Assembly: GCF_000835495.1 (NCBI RefSeq)
Contig: NW_015622543.1
Coordinates: forward strand, 4,948,619 to 5,012,618
Length of the DNA: 64,000 bases
Direction: 5' to 3'
From: Cladophialophora immunda
Taxonomy: Eukaryota; Ascomycota; Eurotiomycetes; Chaetothyriales; Herpotrichiellaceae
Of the stretch, positions 33,794 to 43,422 are shown in pieces. The position numbers were made by a program, and so were the translations under genes. The notes under the pieces were generated by a model. It did no database searches. It was given only the letters and a program-made list of their open reading frames with translations, and had not been told where the DNA came from. Each line of letters starts with the position of its first letter. Positions within the stretch are counted from its first letter, which is position 1.

Positions 33794-36137
33794 TCATGTC
33801 ATCTCAAGATCGCCTTCGAAGTTCAAGGCGCTCTCCATATAGAAGGGCTCCATAAGATCGAAATCGCCAAAGGTGGCCATGTCATCATATGGCAGTCGTC
33901 CAACGTTTGCGAAGTACTCAAAAGTCCCAAACTCATCGAAAGACTGCTGGAATGCCATTGAGGGACCCCAATCCTTCCGAAACTCGCCAGGTTGTATGTG
34001 GTCGGATCCAAGAAGATTGTTTGGGTCGAGTCGGGCATTTGATGCTGGCAGACCCGACAACGCGCTTTCAGTGCCAGATACTCCGGTACTCTCGTTGTTT
34101 GCAGCAGAAGTTTCGCGATACATGGTCTCATTAGGGCTTTCTTGTCGAAAATCCTGTTGGGAGCGCAAGCCTGTCCAGTCCGCTCGAGGAGCTCTCGGTT
34201 GCAACTCTGACCTATTCTGGGTACCTGGGGATCCGTTGGTGCGCAGTGTCAACCATGTATCAATGGCTGTCGAAGGTAATGTTTGAGAAGTACTCGAGCC
34301 AGCTGCACGAGAACAAGACTGTAAAATGCCTTTGATCTCCCTTTCCACCAATTCCGTTGTCTGTCGTGCCAGAGTGACAAGGATATCCCTTGCTCGACTG
34401 ACTTTTGGCCACGTCTTGATCATTTCGTTGAGTACGTTCTCCCACTGCACCAAGCAGCTCTTTATTGTGGTCCAGTCACGCTTTGCTTCTGCACGGACAT
34501 CCGAACTTGTCCGAAGAGCAAACAGAAGAGTTATTCCTGCCGAAAGTTGATATTGGAGATCGAGCCAAGTGAATCCAGCTACCCCTGTATTTTGCCGAAT
34601 GAACGAGAGCTGGACGGTATTTTTGGATGCTGTAAGGCAAGTCAGAAGTTGCTCTGGCTCCAAATCATGCCGATTGGGCGAAGGCCGGTTCAAGAACAAA
34701 AGCGTGTTGTAGTACCAGTAGGTCCACCAGTCTAAATCTTGAAGTCCTCCGTTCTCCAGTCGTCGACTTTCGTACAGCCAGTCATCCAAGCTGGAGGACA
34801 TTTCGCAGGTCCAGGCCTGAAGGTCGTCCTTGTTAAGTTGGTGATTCAGTCTTGTTGATCCATATAGCTTGAGCACCATCTGGCTCTGAATTCTCTGCAA
34901 ACGCAGCCAATGTATCACCTGATCGCGTTTGTCGATCGACACGGTTGAATATGGATACTTCACATCGATTGTTTCCTCGGTGAGTGTAAACGGTCGTCCA
35001 AGAATAGTGCTCAAGGTCCTGTCGAAGGAGTAAGTGACCCAGAACAGACGTCGCTTTGTGTCGATCACTCTATCTTCTGCATCATTCTGGAAATCGGAAC
35101 CAGGAGACAGGATTGAATCTTCGTTATGCAGCCCAAGATCCACACACATTCTGGTGCAGAGGCCAGAAATGTACCAAGTCGGCGTTTTGGTCTGAGTGAG
35201 CAATGAGTAGAGAAGCAAAAGTAGAACACACTGCAGTGCTTGGGTATCCTTCTTTTGCAAGATGGCAGGAAGATCCAATAATGCATGACTAGCATAAGTC
35301 TCAGCCAAGGCAGCGGCGTGGGGATGGCTCCTGGAGAGACAGGACAGTGAAATGGCAATCACCATTGTGACCATGAACCGAGATTTGACGCGGGAAGCAT
35401 CAGAGAGAGTCGGGATTTCCTGCAAAAATTCATCCTCGATCAAGATTGGATATTGAACTTGAAAATGGGAGAAAAAGATAGCCGCGAGCTCTTGGATGGT
35501 TGCGTGACCTGGCAGGGCCGCCAGCTCATTCAACGGAGAGCAGGAAATGTCATTCGCGAGGACCGGACTCTCATGGACAGAAAATGCATCCAAGTTTGGG
35601 TCGTTCTGCCGAGCAGTCTCCAGAACAGCTCGTGCAATGTGTAACCCGCTTGAGTCTCCCAGATAATGCGCTTCGCCTCGGGCACCTCCTAGATCGATCA
35701 AGTCGGCTTGGATGCTGCCGATTCTACTACCAAGAGCCGGATGCCGCCCAGATGTTCTCGAGGTAGGATCAATCGTATAATTGGCCTGTGCCGCTTCCGC
35801 GGCCAGAAGCTGAGCATCGCGGGAGGTCTCGGAATGGAGACTTGCTGCGTCTCTCGGATGAAACGAGCTTTCTGCAAGCAATTTGTCGTGTTCGAGTTGA
35901 AGCTGTTCCAATTGCGCCTCTAGGTCGCAGATGGACTGTCGTGGAACGTTGGTTTTCGTACTTGGATCGAAGTAGAAGCAGGAAGAGTTTGCCCGAAGGC
36001 ATGGAGTGCAGCGTGGACGCCCAGTGTCACAACGTGTTTTCCGGCTCCGACAGCGATTGCAGGCGGGGATGGACTAGTCGAGAGTTGTTAGCAGCGAGAA
36101 GGATTTCTGTGCGTTGGATGCAGCGTACGCGATGCAT
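33794..36137 (-). CDS. Zn2Cys6 transcription factor with fungal-specific middle domain
   Basis: Second binuclear-zinc-cluster regulator. The main exon, 36073-33794, begins inside SIPACNRCRSRKTRC. The zinc cluster continues DTGRPRCTPCLRANSSC (spacing C-x2-C-x6-C-x6-C-x2-C-x6-C). A start is available in a 9-nt exon 36137-36129 (Met-His-Arg) with donor GTACGC and a phase-0 join, giving 762 aa. This micro-exon is a proposal. A leucine-rich coiled segment (ICDLEAQLEQLQLEHDKLL) follows the cluster. The middle domain carries GLCTRMCVDLGLHNED and TKRRLFWVTYSFDRTLS, similar to the neighbouring regulator, so the pair may be distant paralogues. The C-terminal 150 residues are polar with an acidic, Phe-rich end (FGDFDLMEPFYMES), a plausible activation region. 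Confidence 0.88.
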
Positions 36138-37140
36138 TGGTGCGCTGGTACGCATCGTCACTGAAGCACATGGTGCGAAGCTGTCGACAACAAACTGTTC
36201 AGATCGAGGGAATCTTCAACATTCGCATCGATGATCAATTTCGGGATCGCTCAACTGATTGGAATGTAGGAAGCATGCAGGCTCAAGTTACATACAGAGT
36301 TCGAACACGTTGAATACTAGAGAGGGAAGTTGTCTCAGTCGACGTCGTGGCCGATGCCGCCTCGCCGCTACCTCACCATGACAAACACCACAAACATGCC
36401 CAGCCCATACATTGTCCTCCCGCTAGTGCTTTGGCTACTCCATACCTGACAAGACATGGAGTCGCATCTGTGTTCGAGACACGCTGATCTCGGCAATACA
36501 CAATGAGCCAACGTCTGCCTCGCAGTAGCCCTTGATGCAGTATGGGGAATCACTACGGAGTACAACTTCGTGCGCCATCGGAACAATCCGCTTCCGCAAA
36601 ACTCGCACAACCCTTCTCCTCCCTCCGCGAATTGTGCGCTCTGATTGGTGGAAGGGTCGATACTTCTCGAGCACACCAGGCTCCATTCCATGCAGAGGAC
36701 CGGTATCTCATTACATATGCCGCTTCTAATTCCAGGCAATGAAATCTCCTAGTGGTCATCAGTTCAAGAGGAAATTATTTTTGGTTCACCTGGCAAGGGC
36801 TCAACCACCTCATGCTCAACAAGAGTAATTCCCCGAAGGACCAAGATTGCCAGGCCTCGCAGGCTCAATATGTTGAAGAGGAGGAATCGACACCGGCACT
36901 CGAGGAGCGGATGATTGCTTCTGGCAAATTGAGAGTTGTCAAATTTGTGAGTTACTGCAGGAGGAATGAGGTTCGTCGAATTGAAAAATCTATGCTTCTG
37001 GGTGGAATTTCCAGGACCAGAGATGAAATTAGGGATCTGTGATCGTATTGGAAAGTCCCCTGGAAAATTCTTGCAGATAAATCGCTGTGCGGGCTAAGAT
37101 GTGCGCCAGATGGCACCTCAGCACCAGCATGTGAAGTTAC
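36138..37140. other. Intergenic region, no supported gene
   Basis: About 1 kb lies between the start of the second regulator and the stop of the MPDU1-like gene. A 123-codon minus frame (36368-36739) and a 96-codon plus frame (36752-37042) lack motifs and have no supporting splice pattern. Confidence 0.5.
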
Positions 37141-38085
37141 TCATCCTCTTCTTCTCCCACTGCTACTGCTCGGTCTTGCTGTCGCGTTGGCCTTGCCCGG
37201 ACTCAACCTGTTCGCCTCCTCGGTGGCCTTTGCAGCACTCCCTTTTTGTCCAACGCCTTGCAATCCACTTTTGCCCTTCTTACCCAACTCCTTTGCATGC
37301 CCTGCGGTGGTTGGACTGTTCCAATAGTAAATCACCTGAGCTGCCAGAACCACATTCAACGCAAACCCGGCAATGAATCCGTACAAGATCAACTTATCAT
37401 CCACTTCTTGAATCGTGGTGTAAATCCGACTGAGGCTGCCGAACAAGTAGTTGAACACGGCGAAGGCGGACAACTGGCCTGTTCCGCCCTGGCTGTAGAT
37501 CGTGAGGATTTGTGGGAGCTTGCTGGCGATGCTCAAGGCGCCGGCGCCCGCTTGCAAGCTGGTCATTTGTGCATCCGAGACAATGGTGTCTGAGACCATC
37601 AGCGCATATACGGCACTGCCGAAGGCCGCAAGAAAGGCGCCCGCCTGGGCGCTCTTCTTTGAATACACCAGAATCAACACACTAATCACCACATCTTGAA
37701 TGGCGATGAGAGCGGTCTCGCCGTATGTGCTGAATGGAAAGCCATTACGCATGTTATAAGCCAGGGAAATGACGAAACTGGCTGTTTCCAACAAGTAACT
37801 TGTGAACGACAGTCCCTCCGAGGACTGCGACTTGACAAGTTTGATGATTTGGGGCACTTTCACAACGGATGCGGCCGTGATGATGACTATGCCCAGGGCT
37901 TTGGAGATGGCTAGGGAGACACATTCGGGATGGGAGGCAAAGTCGAGGTCAAGAAGGAGGGCGCTGTGGCAGCGTTCGCCGAGGAGGTTGATGGCAAGGT
38001 CATTGATCGGACCGGGTAGGTTGTGAGTGATGGGAATTAGATAGGGTTTCAATGGGTTAAGGACAAGATCCTGAACTTGCTCCAT
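37141..38085 (-). CDS. MPDU1: Mannose-P-dolichol utilization defect 1 homologue (PQ-loop membrane protein)
   Basis: ER membrane PQ-loop protein needed for use of dolichol-P-mannose and dolichol-P-glucose in N-glycan, GPI-anchor and O-mannose synthesis. Single exon, 314 aa, starting MEQVQDLVLNPLKPYL at 38085; the longer open frame upstream to 38205 does not look conserved. The two PQ-loop repeats are at KVPQIIKLVKSQSSEGLSF (about residues 76-94) and SKLPQILTIYSQGGTGQLS. Roughly seven hydrophobic helices are present (for example AISKALGIVIITAASV, LILYGFIAGFALNVVL). The length is near that of fungal and animal family members, plus a basic, Ser-rich C-terminal tail (SSSSGRRRG) that may serve as an ER-retention signal. 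Confidence 0.92.
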   Translation of the reverse strand: MEQVQDLVLNPLKPYLIPITHNLPGPINDLAINLLGERCHSALLLDLDFASHPECVSLAISKALGIVIITAASVVKVPQIIKLVKSQSSEGLSFTSYLLETASFVISLAYNMRNGFPFSTYGETALIAIQDVVISVLILVYSKKSAQAGAFLAAFGSAVYALMVSDTIVSDAQMTSLQAGAGALSIASKLPQILTIYSQGGTGQLSAFAVFNYLFGSLSRIYTTIQEVDDKLILYGFIAGFALNVVLAAQVIYYWNSPTTAGHAKELGKKGKSGLQGVGQKGSAAKATEEANRLSPGKANATARPSSSSGRRRG

Positions 38086-38427
38086 CGCGAATGCTCGATG
38101 CGACTTTGCAAGACGCAGTATTCGAAATTGGAAAGGATGGTAAAGGTCGCTGCGCTTAAGAGAGTAACATTCCGTTTTGTTTATGATGCCAGGGTGGCCC
38201 GACATTCTCTTGTCGCAGGAAGTAGTGGCACGTGACTACATAGGGGCGTCAGCCTCGGCAACTGGTGAACCACAGTATATCTCCTGCGCAACTACACTGA
38301 ATGGTGAAGTCCTGAGCTGAGTGAGTAAAGAGTGCGTGACTTTATCTACAGGACGAAAGTCTTGCCGACTGTTTTACATGGTCACACTATTGTTTGTACA
38401 CGTTTTACAACTGTTCATGAAGCCGTT
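38086..38427. other. Intergenic region between two minus-strand genes
   Basis: This is the promoter of the MPDU1-like gene and the 3' flank of the aspartyl-tRNA synthetase gene. Nothing else was recognised. Confidence 0.5.
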
Positions 38428-40922
38428 TTACGCTTTGCGCGATAATTTGGCAGTCGATCCAGGAGCCACCTTGTCGTCGGCGGCAACGAGATGATAGGTT
38501 GCCAGCTGGTCCCGGGTGATCGGTGAGGGGGCACCAGCGAACTTATCTTCACCATCTGCGTACTTTGGAAATGCAATCACATCTCGCACACTTGCACTGT
38601 TCGTCAACATCGCCATCAAGCGATCAAATCCCAGGGCAAACCCTGCGTGCGGCGGACAGCCAGAACGCAACGCCCTCAATAGATGTCCGAAATCCTTGAC
38701 GCGTTCCGGCTGCATCTTCAAGACTTCTCGGAGGATAAATTCTTGCATGAATTCACGGTGTATACGGCAGGACCCGCCACCAACTTCAACCCCATTAATG
38801 ACGAGATCATAATGGTCCCCGACAATGGACAGGGGATTCTTCTTGAATGTGGACACCGATAAATCCTGACCTGGCTTGGGAGCCGTAAATGGATGATGCG
38901 TGGAGCAGATCCCTGCGGACCCGCCTTGTCCTGGTTCAGATTCTTCTGTCGGCGAGAATAAAGGGAAGTCGGTAATCCACAAGGCAGAGAATCCGGAAGG
39001 CGCAGGAATCAGACCTTCTGATATGGCCTGCTGGTAAATATCCCGACGCAGGTCCCCTAGAATGGTAGATCCACCAGAAAACGGCTTGCCATCACGGCTG
39101 TAAAGGACCAGGATGTCGCCAGGTTCGGGATCGAATTCTTCTTCTACTTTGGAGGCACCTTCGTGGCCAAAGCTCGCCAACCCATGCAGCGGCTTTAAAA
39201 GATCAAAGACGGCCACTCCAGGGATTCGTGAGCTGTCATTCGTATATCTCGCTGTCGACGATGCTTCCAAGAATGCTGTTACGAATTTCTGGCTGTCCGC
39301 TGGTTCGCATCCCTGCATGTCGATTTTCACCATCTCCACGACGGGATCGTCAAGCGAGGTTACCATGCCCTTCACATTGGGCGGGAGCCACTGATCCACT
39401 CGGCGAATCTCAGACCCAAGCCGCGTGTCAGGCTTGTCCGAGCCAAACCGGGTCATTGCGGCGTCATAAGTCAACTGTGGAAAAGTCAGGTTGCGATATT
39501 CTGGATCAGTCGATTTGGCCTCGAATGACCCCTTTGATGACGATGATTGCAAAGGAGCGATGTCAGGTACATTGGGCCAGATTGCATGAATGAGCAGGTC
39601 TTCCACAGCGGCCATGACGTCAGCACTGCTTGCAAATGCCATCTCGAGATCAAGCTACCACTGTGTCAGCATCGGCTGCTTGCCGCGACGTTATGGACGT
39701 GAATTACCTGGGTGAACTCGGGCTGCCTGTCGGCTCGCAAATCCTCGTCTCGAAAGCACTTTGCGAACTGAAAGTATCTCCAGATTCCCGAGGCCATGAG
39801 GACCTGTTTATATTGCTGCGGGCTTTGTGGCAATGCATACGCCAACCCCTTCTTTCTTGTGGGGACAATGAATTCTCGAGCGCCTTCTGGGGTTGACTTG
39901 AACAATAGAGGCGTCTCAATCTCGTCAAAATCATTGCGCAGCATATGCTCTCGTATCTTCCCTGCAAGCCGTGAACGTAATCGGATCCGGTGACGAAGGT
40001 TCGAATCTGTTCTGAACTGAAGATGTCGTAGCTCAGGCGGAAACACTGTATCGCACTTGGCGGTGAGGTCGGATGGAACCCCATTGAGAAACTTGTAAGA
40101 ATCTGCTCTAATTTCGACATGAGATATGAGGTCGATATCCCCAACATATGGATCTAGTGTTTGAATTGTATTTTCTGCCCTTTGACGGTGTGTGGCATAT
40201 GACTCTCCTGATGTAACTCGCTTGTGGTCTTTTTTTGGTGGCGTCAATCGTCGCACAATGGTTCCAGAAATCCGAATGGGTGTATGAGGACGAGCAGCTC
40301 TAAAAATGCTCAGTTGCCCTTCACAGTGAGCTTCATCGCTCGACTCGCTTTGTGCGCCCGGTTCCTCGGCACCTGAGCGATTTTCGGCCGATGGACTTGT
40401 AACCTTTGTAGCAGAGACGGAATGGGGAAAGATAACTTGCACGGCAAGCTCTAAGCGTGGATCGACGAGCTGAATAAAGTCGAAGCCCTTGCTTGGTCTG
40501 TGGGAAGTAATATACCCATACAGCTGCACCCGTGTCTGGCCATCATCATCAGGATCAGGAGTAGTCGGCAAGGAATCGACGTCGGTCTGGCGTAGTTTTT
40601 CCCACGCAGTGCTCGCTGTATCAGACGAAGAGATCCCTGGTAGAGTTAGATGCTGGTCAAATCCCCGAGAAGCAACTGCCTTACTAGAGAAGTTGTATCG
40701 CCTGATATCGCCGTTACTGGTCTGTAGCCTTGTATCGTGTTGCCGGTCACTTCGGACGGCAGTCGTAGAATATGCAAGTCTTTGAGACACGCAGGCTCTG
40801 ATGGCTGAAGACTGCGTGGAAACAAATCCGCTCTGCGAGACTCGAGCGCGAATGTACCTGGATATTTCAATATAGCTGCGTCGGAGGTGGGCTGACCGCG
40901 TAAGTGGTCTTTGAATCTCCAT
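38428..40922 (-). CDS. MSD1: Aspartyl-tRNA synthetase, mitochondrial (bacterial type)
   Basis: Class II synthetase charging mitochondrial tRNA-Asp. Exons 40922-39708 and 39654-38428, joined by a 53-bp phase-0 intron (PEFTQ|LDLEM), give 813 aa. The N-terminus is rich in Arg and Ser with few acidic residues ([20 protein letters not shown]), fitting a mitochondrial presequence; an ATG at 41042 would add 40 residues. The OB-fold anticodon domain includes [12 protein letters not shown] and is interrupted by a Ser/Glu-rich spacer. Motif 2 is [16 protein letters not shown]. The bacterial-type GAD insertion covers [20 protein letters not shown] through ISEGLI. Motif 3 is [17 protein letters not shown] plus motif order distinguishes it from the shorter cytosolic enzyme. 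It is longer than bacterial AspRS (about 590 aa) because of the presequence and spacer. Confidence 0.93.
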
Positions 40923-41026
40923 CGGCTCTATGTATACAGCATCGAAGGACGATTGACGCGAACAATTCCAAAAGAATCGAATTGAGTTGGAGAAGCTGGG
41001 TCGGAGGTTTGCACGCGCCAACCCCG
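40923..41026. promoter_or_regulatory. Probable AspRS 5' leader/promoter
   Basis: This is the sequence just upstream of the chosen AspRS start. It is open in the AspRS frame, so it may be coding if translation begins at 41042. A pyrimidine-rich tract on the plus strand (41,058-41,105) follows and resembles a promoter-proximal CT element for transcription to the right. Confidence 0.35.
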
Positions 41027-41374
41027 ATGGCCGCCTGCGCACAAAACTCTCCAGATCGCTTTCTCCCTCTCTTTTCCCTTTTCCTTTTCTTCTTCATCCT
41101 TCCAAGTTTTGAACAAGTGAGTTCATGGTCTGCGAACTTTTGACGAGTATGTGCGCTAACATTTCTTCAGATGATGAAAGCCAAGCGTGTACTATACGAT
41201 CTGTCCTTGCCGCGGGAAGCAGTAAGCCCTCTCTTCGGAGCTCAAGTGGCATGCTGTTCGATGCGGCGAGAAGACAATGAGATCGGCGTCCGGCACACCC
41301 ATCTTGTTACATTTTACGGACGCGAGAAGGCAACTCTGACTCTCAATCTTGGAAAGGATCTGGTCGGTGTCTAG
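41027..41374 (+). CDS. Possible small spliced gene on plus strand
   Basis: Two phase-0 exons, 41027-41116 and 41171-41374, would encode 97 aa. The evidence is a very canonical intron: donor GTGAGT at 41117, a GCTAAC branch-point sequence and acceptor TTTCTTCAG ending at 41170. The second exon starts [18 protein letters not shown] recognise no family. The first exon overlaps a CT-rich tract, so the true start may be the ATG at 41171 with the intron in the 5' leader. The transcript would be divergent from the AspRS gene and run towards the 3' end of the aminotransferase gene, so a noncoding antisense RNA is an equally good reading. Confidence 0.35.
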
Positions 41375-41444
41375 TTGACATTCCCGCCAACGCAGTGCAT
41401 GGTGATATATTTTATGATTTGATGTGCGTCGCGATGCACCTAGA

Positions 41445-42731
41445 TCAGCTGCTGGACTTGGTCGACAGTGTCGGTACCGATTCGAAGCTGTCCTCCATGA
41501 ATGATCTCCACGCCGCAAGGGCTGCTTTCACCTCTTCCGTCGATCCTCCGAATGCAACCCTCACATACCCGCGAACAACTCGACTATCCCCGAAACATTT
41601 GCCTGCGGGACAGAGGAGAATGCCGGACTCCTCGATTAACTTGGAACAAAACTGCTCACTGTCGATCGGCTTTCCCATCTTGTGAAACTTGAGCATTGCC
41701 GTTGTTCCAGCCCGTGGTTTGACCCAAGAACATGACCAATTGTGCTCGTCGACAAACCCTTGCAGCAGGTCGAGGTTTGTTTGACATAACTTGATGTTTC
41801 TGGCTAATAATGCGTGAATGCACCTGTCACTCACGGCCTCTGCAGCAATCACCTCGTCTAATGTTGATGCAGCACCGGATTGGAGACGCCTGATTTTTCT
41901 GCAGGCTTCGAGAATGGTCTCGTCCTTCGTGGCAATCCATCCGGCTCTTGTCCCGGCCAAACCGTATGCTTTACTTACCGTACCCGTCACCACAACTTTC
42001 TTATAGCCCAGGTTGATCGTGGAGGGTGGAAAATCATCGTCTGACGGTAATATCGAATGGAAAAGAGGTCTGTAGGTCTCATCCGCCAGAATGGTTATAC
42101 CCCTTTGCGCTGCCACTTCAATAAGGGCCTCGAGAATGGGTCTGGACACTATAGCGCCCGTGGGGTCACAAGGACTCTGGATCGCGATCAATTTTGTATT
42201 GTCCCTGATCAATGTCTTTAGCTCCTCAATATCAAGCTGCCACTTTTTCGCTGGGTCTGCATTCCACCAAGTGACCTCCGCGCCCAGAGATGCAGGTATT
42301 TTGTAAAGCAGCTCATCAACCGGATGCTGGCAGATGACATGATCCCCAGGGCTCAGCAGCGCGGTGAACACTGTATAATCCGCAGCGGCACTTCCATTGG
42401 TGATCATAATATCATCTTCGGTCACTCCTGCTGAGCGTGCAGAGTACAGGGCTGCCAAATTTCTCCGCAGTTCAACATGACCCAAGCCAGTATCGTTGGC
42501 CTTGAGTTTTAGTCCACTCAGTGACAACTCCTTTTCGGAATGCGGTCTGTTCTCTGATATGTCTAGAAGCTCAGACAGGGAGATATTGGAAGCGGCCGAA
42601 GACGAAAGGTCATGTTTGGCTGAGGAGAGATGCTTTTCGTTCCACTATTCACGTTGTTAGCCATAACTACCACCTCTTGAGGTCCGGTGACTGTCTACCT
42701 CAATCGCTTCAAGCTGTTCGATCCTGGCCAT
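41445..42731 (-). CDS. PLP-dependent aminotransferase, class I/II
   Basis: Fold-type I aminotransferase or related PLP lyase; substrate unknown. A 33-nt first exon 42731-42699 (MARIEQLEAIE) is joined by a 54-bp phase-0 intron to exon 42644-41445, giving 410 aa. The PLP-binding lysine lies in VVTGTVSKAYGLAGTRAGW (about residue 236), and the Asp contacting the pyridine nitrogen in ILADETYRPL (about 199). ITNGSAAADYTVFTALLSPG matches the substrate and phosphate-binding region. The usual NPTG tetrapeptide reads DPTG here (SPCDPTGAI), replacing an Asn that normally contacts the cofactor. It has no presequence, so is probably cytosolic. The neighbouring ADP1-type transporter is divergent across about 690 bases; no functional link is obvious. 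Confidence 0.88.
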
Positions 42732-43422
42732 CTTCCCTGCTGAAACGCCTCGAACGGTAATCTAGATTGAGAATGAATAGACTGAGACTCGTAGAGACCG
42801 ATCTCTGAACGGAGGGTAACATGCAGGACTGATTTCTTTTCAAACTGCGGCCGTGCGGAGACGCAGCCAACTGCTCCCCGCGGTTGCACATCCTAAGCTT
42901 GAGCTCCGACCTCGTATCTCGTAACGGGCTTGGGCCCCCCAGACTGAAAGCTGCTAGGCTGCCACGAGTAACTGCCGGGAGCTGTAACGATTGGATGCAA
43001 GCTTAGGCGCCCCTAACTGGATAGAGCTCGGCTCATTCGTCTGCGGGCGAAGGCCGATCCTACTTGTAGGTATCAGGTCTCCCGTCCCCGCCCGTACAGG
43101 AACCTGCCACCGGTTGTGCATTGTGCTGTTGCAACTTGTGCTGTACTGCGACACTTGGGCTTTTCCAGTAGTTCAGATCCCATCGCTTCCCGCTGCAAAT
43201 TGCAATGGTGTGATATCCTTCTACTTCTGTTCTACATCCTTTGTCGCATGTTCCTCCTATTATTCATCTATCCACAAACACGGTTTCTGACCTTCCTCTC
43301 GACTTTCCGCTTTCTCGACAGCCCGTCCGCGTTGACTGGCAAGCTTCCGTCCACAGGCGCCAGCGACACGATATATCACCTCCGCATTTACAGAGCGGAC
43401 GATTTCGCCCAGTCCTTTCTCA
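42732..43422. other. Divergent promoter region
   Basis: About 690 bases separate the aminotransferase and ABC-transporter starts. The part at 42,890-43,090 is GC-rich with short G/C runs; the part before the transporter ATG is pyrimidine-rich on the plus strand, as in fungal 5' leaders. No gene was seen. Confidence 0.5.
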
